Shown: piece by piece, positions 1-6,523 of the stretch
Layout: every line of letters begins with the position of its first letter
How positions within the stretch are numbered: the stretch's first letter is position 1
Assembly (NCBI GenBank): GCA_011048855.1
Contig: DSCZ01000394.1
Coordinates: forward strand, 1-12,868
Direction of reading: 5' to 3'
Source of the DNA: Desulfobacteraceae bacterium
GTDB lineage: Bacteria; Desulfobacterota; DSM-4660; Desulfatiglandales; Desulfatiglandaceae
DNA length: 12,868 nucleotides
Made by a program: the position numbers and the translations under genes
The notes under the pieces: generated by a model
The model's database searches: none
What the model saw: only the letters and a program-made list of their open reading frames with translations
Told to the model about the DNA's origin: nothing

Positions 1-103
1 AAAACCCGAATTGTATGTCTAGCCCCTTTTTGCGAAAAAATATTTTTTCACTCCAACCGAAATCCTTGATAGACTTCAATCTGCGATAACGTGCTTCAGA
101 GCT
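1..103. other. unassigned left-edge DNA upstream of the aminotransferase fragment
   Basis: About 100 bases that do not read as aminotransferase. In the frame of the downstream fragment there is a TAG stop at 20-22, then an open but unrecognised stretch. On the minus strand one frame is open across the whole stretch and reads a basic, aromatic peptide (RYRRLKSIKDFGW...), which I do not recognise. The stretch is more AT-rich than the gene that follows. It may be the edge of a mobile element or another gene joined to the aminotransferase, or a chimeric contig end. I cannot distinguish these. Confidence 0.3.
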
Positions 104-592
104 GAAGGGATCACCAGCGGCTACGTGCCCTTGGGCGCAGTGGGCTGCACCGACCGGGTGATGGAACCTATCGAAATCTTCAACCACCTGCACACTTACG
201 GCAATCACCCGGTGCCGTGTGCGGTGGGCATCCGAAACCTGGAGATCATCCAGGAGGAAAAACTCGTCCAGAGAAGTGCGGCCATCGGAGATTATTTCCT
301 GGATGGGCTTCGCACCCTCGCGCACCACCCCTCTGTGGGGGAGGTGCGGGGGACCGGCCTGTGGCTGGCCATCGATTTCACAACCGACAAGAAGACCCGT
401 GCACCGTACCCGCCGGCCAATCTGCTCAGCATGGTGGCCCGGGCGAAGCAAAAGGGCATGATCATCAAGATGATGGGAATGGCCCTGGAATTCGCCCCAC
501 CGCTGATCATCGAAAAGCAAGACATCGATATGGCCTTAAAGATACTCGATGAATGCATCTCGGAAGAAGAGTCGGCCATGGGGCTGATGTAA
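104..592 (+). CDS. class III PLP aminotransferase, C-terminal fragment (5'-truncated, probably broken)
   Basis: This is the C-terminal third of a class III (omega-amino acid/GABA/ornithine type) aminotransferase, which moves an amino group from an omega-amine or amino acid to an oxo-acid using PLP. Visible family motifs are ITSGYVPLGAV just after the usual PLP-lysine position, HTYGNHPVPCAVG with the phosphate-binding Thr, NLEIIQEEKLV, EVRGTGLWLAIDF and the C-terminal substrate-domain helix, ending in TAA. Only about 160 residues remain of a usual 430-460. The family motif is AKG(I/L)TSGY, with Lys as the PLP Schiff base; here the codon is GAA (Glu, bases 104-106). An in-frame TAG lies at 20-22, and no upstream sequence resembles the N-terminal domain. 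A GTG at 125 is the first possible start but would exclude the catalytic site. It runs convergent to the minus-strand operon. The family assignment is firm; whether it is a pseudogene or a contig-edge artefact is open. Confidence 0.75.
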   Translation, partial: EGITSGYVPLGAVGCTDRVMEPIEIFNHLHTYGNHPVPCAVGIRNLEIIQEEKLVQRSAAIGDYFLDGLRTLAHHPSVGEVRGTGLWLAIDFTTDKKTRAPYPPANLLSMVARAKQKGMIIKMMGMALEFAPPLIIEKQDIDMALKILDECISEEESAMGLM

Positions 593-680
593 CCGGACAG
601 TTCGACGTGGTTTTATTCATTACGCAAATGCCACCGTCATTTTTCGTTGAAACACTGTTTTGGGCAAGAGTGATCACGTC

Positions 681-1772
681 TCAATTTTCAGAATCCCGAA
701 CCAGCGAGCCGGTCAAGCAGTGGATGGTACCTGTGGCTCTGGGCATGACCAGGCTTGCGCATTCCACCTCCACTACTGTGACCCCGATGCTCTCCAGCCA
801 TTTTCTGGCCTTATCGCGGCCGGCGGGCACAAGCACCTTCATAGGCTCGATCAGCACGCCGGTTTCCGGGCCCCAGGTCAATCCGCCGTCGTCGGTGTAG
901 CAAAGCTCGGGCGGAGGCGGTATGAACTGCCAGTTCATTTCGGCCTTCATCCAATCCACCAGGTAGGGATCGAGCCACTTGGGATCCTGAATCGATGTAT
1001 GCTTATCGATCATCATGTAATGTGTCAGGCCCAGATAACCTCCGTATCCCGGGCAAATGCGGATGTCCACATCCGGGTCCTGCCATTTGACGATCTGGGC
1101 GAATTGCTGGTGGCCTAACTCGTTGGCGCGCATTACCTCGGGCCGACAGGTGTTGCCCCTCGCATAATGAACCCCGATAACCAAATGCTTTTCATCGAGC
1201 CACCCAACAGTGCCGCCCTCGATCATCCCGCATCCGCTGATCATACCGACCACGGGGCATCCGATTCGGGCAAGTGTCTTGAATGTGGGTACTTCTTCCC
1301 CGCGTCTAAGATGATCGTACATCCGGAAAACAACTTGACCGTAGACTGCGGGGTGACAGACATCATCGCAATAGATCGCTTTCACTTGATAAGGAGGTTC
1401 GTTCGGGTCTGGTTCACGGATGACCACTTCGACCCCCTGATCTTCATACGCTTTGACCAGGTTTTCGTGGTCCCGGATCATCTCGTTCAGGTTCGGCATT
1501 TCCGCTTGGCGCCAGGCCCCGAAATGACTGGCATGAGGTGGCCATGGGGTGGGGCGGCCGACAGTCAAGAACTCGTTTCCAGGTCGATGAAGCAATACTA
1601 CTCGGAGTTTACCGGCGGGGTTGTTGGCTTTCCATTTCCGGTCCCACCATTTTTCCATTTCATCTTCAAAATCAGAGACGACTTGAGGGTGGTACTTCCG
1701 AAGCATTTCTCCATAGGAATCACCCGTGTTTTCTCGATAGTATTCCTCCACCGTCTTTTCCATTTTCTCCAT
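681..1772 (-). CDS. amidinotransferase / arginine-deiminase superfamily protein, large form (363 aa)
   Basis: A guanidine-modifying enzyme superfamily member (amidinotransferase, DDAH and deiminase fold), predicted cytoplasmic, acting on the guanidinium carbon of an arginine-like compound through a covalent Cys intermediate. Visible landmarks are VVLLHRPGNEF (about residues 58-68, as at the start of arginine deiminases), Asp-Asp at 136-137, MIEGGTVGW with Glu/Gly-Gly at about 185-187, LTHYMM with the likely catalytic His at about 251, and GTIHCLTG with the likely nucleophile Cys352 near the C-terminus. About 55 charged residues precede the fold. The ATG at 1772 was chosen over an ATG 48 bases upstream because AAGGAGGT (1785-1778) lies 5 bases before it and the upstream start would overlap dctM. 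It is the last gene of the minus-strand run, 44 bases after dctM, so it is probably co-transcribed with the TRAP genes. Substrate is unknown. Arginine deiminase, amidinotransferase or another hydrolase are all possible. Confidence 0.85.
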   Translation of the reverse strand: MEKMEKTVEEYYRENTGDSYGEMLRKYHPQVVSDFEDEMEKWWDRKWKANNPAGKLRVVLLHRPGNEFLTVGRPTPWPPHASHFGAWRQAEMPNLNEMIRDHENLVKAYEDQGVEVVIREPDPNEPPYQVKAIYCDDVCHPAVYGQVVFRMYDHLRRGEEVPTFKTLARIGCPVVGMISGCGMIEGGTVGWLDEKHLVIGVHYARGNTCRPEVMRANELGHQQFAQIVKWQDPDVDIRICPGYGGYLGLTHYMMIDKHTSIQDPKWLDPYLVDWMKAEMNWQFIPPPPELCYTDDGGLTWGPETGVLIEPMKVLVPAGRDKARKWLESIGVTVVEVECASLVMPRATGTIHCLTGSLVRDSEN

Positions 1773-1777
1773 GAGGC

Positions 1778-1785
1778 ACCTCCTT
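1778..1785 (-). promoter_or_regulatory. ribosome binding site deciding the start of the large amidinotransferase-like gene
   Basis: AAGGAGGT, a near-perfect anti-Shine-Dalgarno match, lies 5 bases before the ATG at 1772-1770 on the minus strand. It lies inside the longer reading frame that would start at 1820, so it argues for the shorter protein. Confidence 0.8.
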
Positions 1786-1816
1786 ATCCAGGGCAAGAGG
1801 GCTGGTCGAAACGCCA

Positions 1817-3130
1817 TCATCGGAACAGCATTGTCGGCAGCCAGAGTATGATTTGAGGGAACAGCATCAGCAGGATCAGCCCCACCAACTGTAGAATCAC
1901 AAAGGGAATCACCGACATGTAAATATCTCCCATAGTTACGTCCTTAGGGACCACCGCCTTCATGTAAAAAAGGTTCACTCCGTAGGGCGGCGTGAGAAAC
2001 GCCATCTGCATGTTGACGATGTAAAGGATGGCGAACCAGACCGGATCAAAGCCCAGGCCGGTGATAATCGGAATGTAGATGGGCATACACATGAACAGTA
2101 TAGCAATATCGTCCATGAACATCCCGAAAAAGAAAAAAGACAGCTGCATCACGATCAGGATGAACCATGGATTGACATCGAGACCGACCATATATGACTT
2201 GATCATCGCCGTGGCGCCCAAACCTGTATAAACCTTGCTGAAAACCACAGCTCCGATTATGATCCACGCGGTAAAACCGGAAAGTTCCAGCGTCGGCAGG
2301 GTGGCTTTCTTGATCAGGTCCCATGTGAGTTTTCGCCGGAGAGCGGCGCAGATCAAAGCCCCTACGGCACCGACTCCGGCGGCTTCGGTAGGGGAGGTGA
2401 TTCCGCTGAAGATGCATCCCATCACAAAGAAAATCAGAAGCGCCGGCAGCAGCAGCACTCGAATGGCGGCGATTTTCTGGTTGAATGTGCCGCGTTCCGC
2501 AACAGGCAAGGCCGGCCCCATGTGGGGCTGGATCTGGCAACGAACGCCAATATAAGCAATATACATGCCTGCCAGCATTAACCCCGGGAGAACCCCGCCG
2601 GCAAAAAGCTGGCCGACGGAAACACCGGAGAGAAAGCCGTACATAATCATCATCATACTGGGCGGTATCAGAAAGCCCAGCGCGCCGCCGGCTTGGATCA
2701 AGCCCACAGCGATATGTTTGTCGTAGTTCCTGTTGAGCATGGCAGGAAGAGCTATGACGCCCATGGACAGGGTCGCTGCACCGCTGATGCCCACCATCGC
2801 AGCGATGACGGCACAGATGGCCACTGTTCCCATGCCCAGTGCGCCTTTGACGCCGCCGGCCCAAAGCAATACGGCATCAAAAAGATCTTTGGCGATATCG
2901 GATTCATGCAGAACATAGCCCATAAAGATGAACAACGGGACCGCGATCAGCACCCAGTTCCGCATCACCTCCATGGCGGAAAAATAGAGCAGCTCGAGGG
3001 AACTGGGCCCCCAGAGGAGCAATCCGGCCATCACGCCCACCCCGCCAAGGCTGAAAGCTATGGGCAGGCCGGTAGCCATCAGCGCGAGCATGCTGATGAA
3101 CATGACAGCGGTAAGGATCAGCGGATCCAT
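1817..3130 (-). CDS. dctM: TRAP transporter large membrane subunit DctM
   Basis: The 12-13 helix membrane subunit of a tripartite ATP-independent periplasmic (TRAP) transporter, which moves the substrate across the inner membrane using an ion gradient. The 437-residue protein is hydrophobic throughout and has family hallmarks: the N-terminal PLILTAVMF...ALMATGLPIAFSLG segment, VPLFIFMGYVL, GISGAATLSMGVIALPAM, the QAGGALGFLIPPSMMMIMYG loop, the AGGVLPGLML turn, GITSPTEAAGVGAVGAL and a C-terminal FLTPPYGVNLFYMK repeat of the PP motif. Length matches the usual 425-440. Its ATG overlaps the dctQ TGA by one base (TGATG). AAGGA lies 6 bases before this ATG but only 3 before the alternative GTG at 3133, so ATG is preferred. 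The tight overlap indicates translational coupling with dctQ. The sequence does not reveal the substrate. Confidence 0.95.
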   Translation of the reverse strand: MDPLILTAVMFISMLALMATGLPIAFSLGGVGVMAGLLLWGPSSLELLYFSAMEVMRNWVLIAVPLFIFMGYVLHESDIAKDLFDAVLLWAGGVKGALGMGTVAICAVIAAMVGISGAATLSMGVIALPAMLNRNYDKHIAVGLIQAGGALGFLIPPSMMMIMYGFLSGVSVGQLFAGGVLPGLMLAGMYIAYIGVRCQIQPHMGPALPVAERGTFNQKIAAIRVLLLPALLIFFVMGCIFSGITSPTEAAGVGAVGALICAALRRKLTWDLIKKATLPTLELSGFTAWIIIGAVVFSKVYTGLGATAMIKSYMVGLDVNPWFILIVMQLSFFFFGMFMDDIAILFMCMPIYIPIITGLGFDPVWFAILYIVNMQMAFLTPPYGVNLFYMKAVVPKDVTMGDIYMSVIPFVILQLVGLILLMLFPQIILWLPTMLFR

Positions 3131-3642
3131 CACAATTCCTTGCCGGTGATGGCCAGGGTCGCGTTCCGGGTAAAATCAGCCAGGCCTTGGAGCATCATGA
3201 GGAATATCGCAAGAGGCAGCGTCATTTTCCAGTGATAGACCGGCGGGCCCCAGACCGTATGGGAATGCTCCATGACTCGAACCGCTTCGATGCCGTAAAC
3301 CGATGATTTCCAGAAAATCACACCCAGAAAAAGCAGAACCAATGGAAAGGTAAAGGCATCGATGACCGCCCTGGTTCGTTTGGACCAGTGGTTGTAAAAC
3401 ACATCCATACGAACATGACCACCCCGATACCAAGTCCATGCTCCGGCCCCCAGTATGTAGGTTCCGAATATCATCGTCGCCAGCTCAAGCCCCCAGATGG
3501 TGGGGCTGTTGAAAAGATAACGTGCCACGACCTCGTATACGATTACACCGGACATGACCAAAATGAGCCCCGCCAGAATTCGCCCGGACCATACGCTCAG
3601 GGAATCTATTTTCCGGACCACCAAAGACAATTTTCGTCTCAT
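3130..3642 (-). CDS. dctQ: TRAP transporter small membrane subunit DctQ
   Basis: The four-helix small membrane subunit that partners DctM. The 170-residue protein has hydrophobic segments at about 18-40, 52-72, 95-115 and 138-156. It carries the DctQ-family landmarks VVARYLFNSPTIWGLELA (about 38-55) and GGHVRMDVFYNHW (about 74-86), which in the family lie at the end of helix 1 and in the loop after helix 2. The ATG at 3642 was chosen because AAGGAG (3654-3649) lies 6 bases before it. A longer frame to 3702 would add 20 proline-rich residues that do not resemble the family and would nearly reach the end of dctP. It sits 69 bases after dctP and overlaps dctM, the usual P-Q-M order. Confidence 0.93.
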   Translation of the reverse strand: MRRKLSLVVRKIDSLSVWSGRILAGLILVMSGVIVYEVVARYLFNSPTIWGLELATMIFGTYILGAGAWTWYRGGHVRMDVFYNHWSKRTRAVIDAFTFPLVLLFLGVIFWKSSVYGIEAVRVMEHSHTVWGPPVYHWKMTLPLAIFLMMLQGLADFTRNATLAITGKEL

Positions 3643-3711
3643 CGCGTTCTCCTTGAGCGACAGCGGCCCCGCACCATGCGGAGGCTGGTCCGGGGGCCGC
3701 ATTGGGAAGGA

Positions 3712-4716
3712 TTACTTCAAGCGCCCTACAGAGCGAAGCAAGGCTTTGACTTTGTCAACCATCTGGGCTGCCAGCGGTGATGCTTTGGCTTCAGCTTCCC
3801 AAATTTCCTGAGCTGCTTCGGTCAGTTTGGCGACGTCATCGGCGCCGAACGCGGTGATTTTTCCTTTGTAAACGGTGTCCTGAGCTTTGAATTCCTCTCC
3901 CATGGCCCACGTGTAGTATTCCCAGCGAGCTTTGTATGCGGCAGCCTTGATCACCTCTTTCAGATCTTCCGGCAGACGTTCCCAGAGCTTCTTGTTGATG
4001 AAGATCGCGTCAGTAATGGGGTTGAGAATGTAAGTCGAGCAATAGTAGGGAGCTACTTCCTGAAAACTCATCTCGGCGTATTCAGCTGCTCCACCGTAAA
4101 GAACGCCGTCGATCTGTCCGGTGGACAGGGCTAAATACATTTCTTCGGGCTTCATGTATACGGTGGTGACTCCCAGTTTTTTGAACATTTTGGCCGGTCC
4201 GGAAGTGGCGCGGAGTTTCATTTTCTGTAGATCGGCTAATCCACTGACGGGGCTTTTGGTCGTAATGGCGTACGGGGCAGCCCAGATAGGACCCAGGTAG
4301 TGAACGCCGGCCCCGTCGTAAGCTTGGGAAACCATTTCACCGAAACCCATATTTTCCCAAAGGACTTCGGCTTCCACCGCATTGGCCCACGTCATCGGCA
4401 TCCCCGCTTCGATCCCTGCGGTTTTCATCTCCTCGTAATGGTAAGGAGATCCCATGGCCATCTGAAGCGTACCGGCCCTGACCGCTTTCAACACGTCGCT
4501 CGATGAAACCAGTTCGCCACCGGCGAAAACGGTCACTTTGATTCTGCCCGCGCTCATGGTCTCGATGTTCTTAGCCATGTTCCTGAAGCTCTCTGCCATG
4601 TTCGGTGAAATGTAGGTGGAAAATTTGATGTCAAATTCGGCTTTGCCCCAAGAGGTACCCGTGCCGAGTATCAGCAGCATCATTACGGAAAGCGAAAAAA
4701 CGATTGTTTTTTTCAT
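3712..4716 (-). CDS. dctP: TRAP transporter substrate-binding protein DctP
   Basis: The periplasmic solute-binding protein of the TRAP system, which captures the substrate and delivers it to DctQM. The 334-residue precursor starts with a typical signal peptide: MKK, a hydrophobic core to about residue 20, and probable cleavage around 24-26. The mature part shows the DctP fold order: FSTYISPNM near the N-terminus, GELVSSSDVLKAVRAGTLQM, LQKMKLRATSGPAKMFKKLG with the conserved substrate-carboxylate Arg at about 169, and KPEEMYLALSTGQIDGVLYG. The Arg implies a carboxylate-bearing ligand, as is usual in the family. AAGGAG lies 6 bases before the ATG. It is preceded by a 137-base gap with a plausible promoter, so dctPQM and the downstream enzyme may form their own transcript. 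A DDAH-like gene lies upstream and a deiminase-superfamily gene follows dctM, so the ligand is plausibly a guanidino or ureido carboxylate; this is inference. Confidence 0.93.
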   Translation of the reverse strand: MKKTIVFSLSVMMLLILGTGTSWGKAEFDIKFSTYISPNMAESFRNMAKNIETMSAGRIKVTVFAGGELVSSSDVLKAVRAGTLQMAMGSPYHYEEMKTAGIEAGMPMTWANAVEAEVLWENMGFGEMVSQAYDGAGVHYLGPIWAAPYAITTKSPVSGLADLQKMKLRATSGPAKMFKKLGVTTVYMKPEEMYLALSTGQIDGVLYGGAAEYAEMSFQEVAPYYCSTYILNPITDAIFINKKLWERLPEDLKEVIKAAAYKARWEYYTWAMGEEFKAQDTVYKGKITAFGADDVAKLTEAAQEIWEAEAKASPLAAQMVDKVKALLRSVGRLK

Positions 4717-4735
4717 GATTATCTCCTTTTTTGAT

Positions 4736-4828
4736 TTAGCTTGTATTGTTTATCCATTTGTTTTGCCAATACTTGCCGATATATTCGACGACCTCTCCTT
4801 TCCAGCCCGGTGTAGGGTATCGGCGCAT
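4736..4828 (-). CDS. possible 30-residue leader ORF upstream of dctP
   Basis: A short frame starting at the ATG at 4828-4826 and ending at TAA 4738-4736, 19 bases before the dctP start. It reads MRRYPTPGWKG...EYIGKYW..., with a balanced residue mix and codon use like the neighbouring genes. No Shine-Dalgarno precedes the ATG, and the candidate -10 box directly abuts it, so the two interpretations compete. I do not recognise the peptide. It may be a leader peptide or a chance frame. Confidence 0.2.
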   Translation of the reverse strand: MRRYPTPGWKGEVVEYIGKYWQNKWINNTS

Positions 4829-4857
4829 ATTGAATCAAACAAGCCAACGCCTGTCAA
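4829..4857 (-). promoter_or_regulatory. candidate sigma70-type promoter for dctPQM
   Basis: On the minus strand, TTGACA (4857-4852, a perfect -35) is followed 17 bases later by TTCAAT (4834-4829, four of six matches to TATAAT). The -35 overlaps the stop codon of the DDAH-like gene. Transcription would begin about 105 bases before dctP. This supports separate or additional expression of the TRAP block. Confidence 0.4.
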
Positions 4858-5717
4858 ACCGGGTCCCGCTTGAGGATGAATGTTGAGCAGCGAGGGCCTC
4901 CCCCTCCTCTGAGAAATATATCGTAATGCGGTTCCAGAACGTCGAAACCGGCAGCCCTTAACTTCCGGTTGGTGTTGATATTTTCAGCCGGGGATACGAT
5001 GGTTTCCCCATCGATTGAAACCACGTTGCACATAAGGTCCCTGGATTCGTCATCCGGCACCTCGATAATATCAATATTCTTATCTTTGAGAAGCCGCAAA
5101 AACGAGTCGGGCAGGCCGACGGGGTTGGCCACACATGTGCGGGCGTTCAAGCGTACATACAGGATATCGAGGTGGCAGTATTCAGCCGCGAACGGGACAG
5201 TGATCAGTTGAAAGCCGGCGCGCTTAAACCAGGCCTCTGCTTCTTGACAACCGGCTGTGTCCGAGCGGCCGCCAACACCGACGGCGACGGTTTCCTCATC
5301 GATATAGTGAATATCCCCTCCTTCCAGGATTCCATCCTTGACCCGGCCCAAAATCGGAATGCCCAGTTTGCCAAAGAACCCTTCCATGTGGTCGGTTTCG
5401 GATTTGCGCAAAGGATATCGGAAGTTACCCAGAATGATCCCCTCCGGCGTACATTTGCCGAAATCCCGCGTGTAGACTTGATAATTGAAGCCTTCAACGG
5501 GTGGAACTTCGATTACTTCCACCTTTTTGGATTCGAAGGCCTGCCGGAGCTCCTTGTGCTGTGCCATGGCTTCAGCCCGGGTAAAGCTGTGACCAAGCGC
5601 CAGGTATTTCTTGGCTGTTTCGTTGACAGGCTCCCATCGGAAATAAAAAGGACGGCAAACGAGCAACTTCCTGATCCGGCCGTATTCGCTTGTAACACCA
5701 TACTCTGTTATGCTCAT
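4854..5717 (-). CDS. DDAH / arginine-deiminase-like amidinohydrolase, short form (287 aa)
   Basis: A single-domain hydrolase of the guanidine-modifying superfamily, the size of dimethylarginine dimethylaminohydrolases (about 255-290 residues), predicted cytoplasmic. The complete active-site signature is visible: NYQVYTRDFG with Asp85, GILEGGDIHYID with Glu132 and Asp135, GGRSD (Arg151), CHLDILYV with His182, and GGGGPRCSTF with the nucleophile Cys277. The GGPRC context recalls arginine deiminase, while overall length and the EYGRIRKLLVCRP N-terminus recall DDAH. It should hydrolyse a guanidino compound, releasing ammonia or an amine and leaving a ureido product. Arginine dihydrolase-type chemistry cannot be excluded. 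AAGGA lies 7 bases before the ATG. It sits between livF (98-base AT-rich gap) and dctP (137-base gap with a promoter candidate), so it may be the tail of the Liv transcript or its own unit. Substrate is not determined. Confidence 0.88.
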   Translation of the reverse strand: MSITEYGVTSEYGRIRKLLVCRPFYFRWEPVNETAKKYLALGHSFTRAEAMAQHKELRQAFESKKVEVIEVPPVEGFNYQVYTRDFGKCTPEGIILGNFRYPLRKSETDHMEGFFGKLGIPILGRVKDGILEGGDIHYIDEETVAVGVGGRSDTAGCQEAEAWFKRAGFQLITVPFAAEYCHLDILYVRLNARTCVANPVGLPDSFLRLLKDKNIDIIEVPDDESRDLMCNVVSIDGETIVSPAENINTNRKLRAAGFDVLEPHYDIFLRGGGGPRCSTFILKRDPV

Positions 5718-5815
5718 TGTTGTTTCCTTTCTAAGAAAAAGATATATATGGGCAACAATTGTTTATATATGAAATAAATTGGCTGTATAATACAGGCTTT
5801 AACCTGTGGACGACA
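5718..5815 (-). promoter_or_regulatory. AT-rich intergenic region with a 13-base palindrome upstream of the DDAH-like gene
   Basis: This gap between livF and the DDAH-like gene is clearly more AT-rich than its surroundings. It contains the perfect inverted repeat CTGTATAATACAG at 5783-5795. A second, overlapping stem is ACAGG/CCTGT at 5792-5807. The two stems share bases and could not form together. The palindrome would suit a dimeric repressor, and the region could hold a promoter, but no convincing -35/-10 pair on the minus strand was found. Confidence 0.3.
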
Positions 5816-6523
5816 CTAATACCCCAAATATGCTCTTTGGACATGAGGATTGCCCGCAAGAGTTTCTCCGGTGTCTTCAAGGCTTATACGGCCGTTTTCC
5901 AGGATATATCCCCGCGTGGCCACCTGCAGGGCCCACTTGGCGTTTTGCTCCACCAGCAGTATAGTGAGGTTCTTTTCATCATAGATTTGCTTTACGGTCT
6001 GGAAGATGACATTCCGGATGACCGGAGCCAAACCAAGGCTTGGTTCGTCGAGCATCAGCAGTTTTGGGGAGGCGAGGAGACCCCGGGAAATGGCCAGCAT
6101 CTGAGCTTCACCCCCCGACAGGGTCCCGGCGGTTTGCGAGATGCGCTCTTTGAGGCGTGGAAACAAATCGAAAACGAACACCAGGTCCTTTGCGACGGCC
6201 GCGTCGTCTGAGCGGCAGAAGGCGCCCATTCGAAGGTTTTCTTCCACAGTCAAATCCGGAAATACGGCCCGCCCTTCCGGCACTTGAACGATACCCCTCT
6301 GAACGATCTTGTGGGGAGGGAGCTGTTGTATTTCTTCATCGTTAAAAAATATTTTGCCTTTGGCGGACGGTTTAGTTCCGGAGATACATTTCAGCAAGGT
6401 CGATTTCCCGGAACCGTTGGATCCGAGAAGTGCCACCATTTCCTGAGTCTGGAGATGGATAGAAACATCCGACAGTGCGACGGCTTTCCCGTAGGTCACC
6501 GTCAGGTTCTCAATTCTCAGCAT
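5816..6523 (-). CDS. livF: branched-chain/polar amino-acid ABC transporter ATPase LivF
   Basis: One of the two ATPase subunits of a HAAT-family (hydrophobic amino acid type) importer, on the cytoplasmic face of LivHM. The 235-residue protein has Walker A GSNGSGKST (34-42), the signature LSGGEA (135-140), Walker B LLMLDE (155-160) followed by PSLGLAP, and LLVEQN (189-194), where LivF proteins carry Gln in place of the usual H-loop His. Length is exactly family-typical. The ATG at 6523 was chosen over ATGs at 6532 and further upstream because GGGAG (6537-6533) lies 9 bases before it and MLRIENLTVTYG is the standard N-terminus. It overlaps the livG 3' end by 14 bases, so it is translationally coupled. 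The signature is intact here, unlike in livG. Confidence 0.95.
   Translation of the reverse strand: MLRIENLTVTYGKAVALSDVSIHLQTQEMVALLGSNGSGKSTLLKCISGTKPSAKGKIFFNDEEIQQLPPHKIVQRGIVQVPEGRAVFPDLTVEENLRMGAFCRSDDAAVAKDLVFVFDLFPRLKERISQTAGTLSGGEAQMLAISRGLLASPKLLMLDEPSLGLAPVIRNVIFQTVKQIYDEKNLTILLVEQNAKWALQVATRGYILENGRISLEDTGETLAGNPHVQRAYLGY

Noticed and set aside
593..680. Bidirectional terminator between the two convergent genes
   Set aside because: Only weak imperfect stems (GTGG...CCAC with a 20-base loop) and a short T-run are present; I cannot support a terminator call, and nothing else is visible in this gap.
1773..1820. Longer start for the large amidinotransferase-like gene
   Set aside because: It overlaps the dctM stop and lacks a binding site, while AAGGAGGT precedes the ATG at 1772.
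1167..1856. Long plus-strand frame opposite the large amidinotransferase-like gene
   Set aside because: It is antisense to a gene with clear catalytic motifs, has no family-like motifs and no convincing ribosome binding site.
5786..5791. TATAAT on the plus strand as a promoter
   Set aside because: It would drive transcription antisense into livF, has no good -35, and is explained as the core of the palindrome.
4717..5815. Guanidine-sensing riboswitch (ykkC or mini-ykkC type) in the leaders of dctP and the DDAH-like gene
   Set aside because: Looked for because of the guanidino theme; I saw no paired ACGR-bearing hairpins or ykkC-like conserved segments in either gap. A covariance-model search would be decisive.
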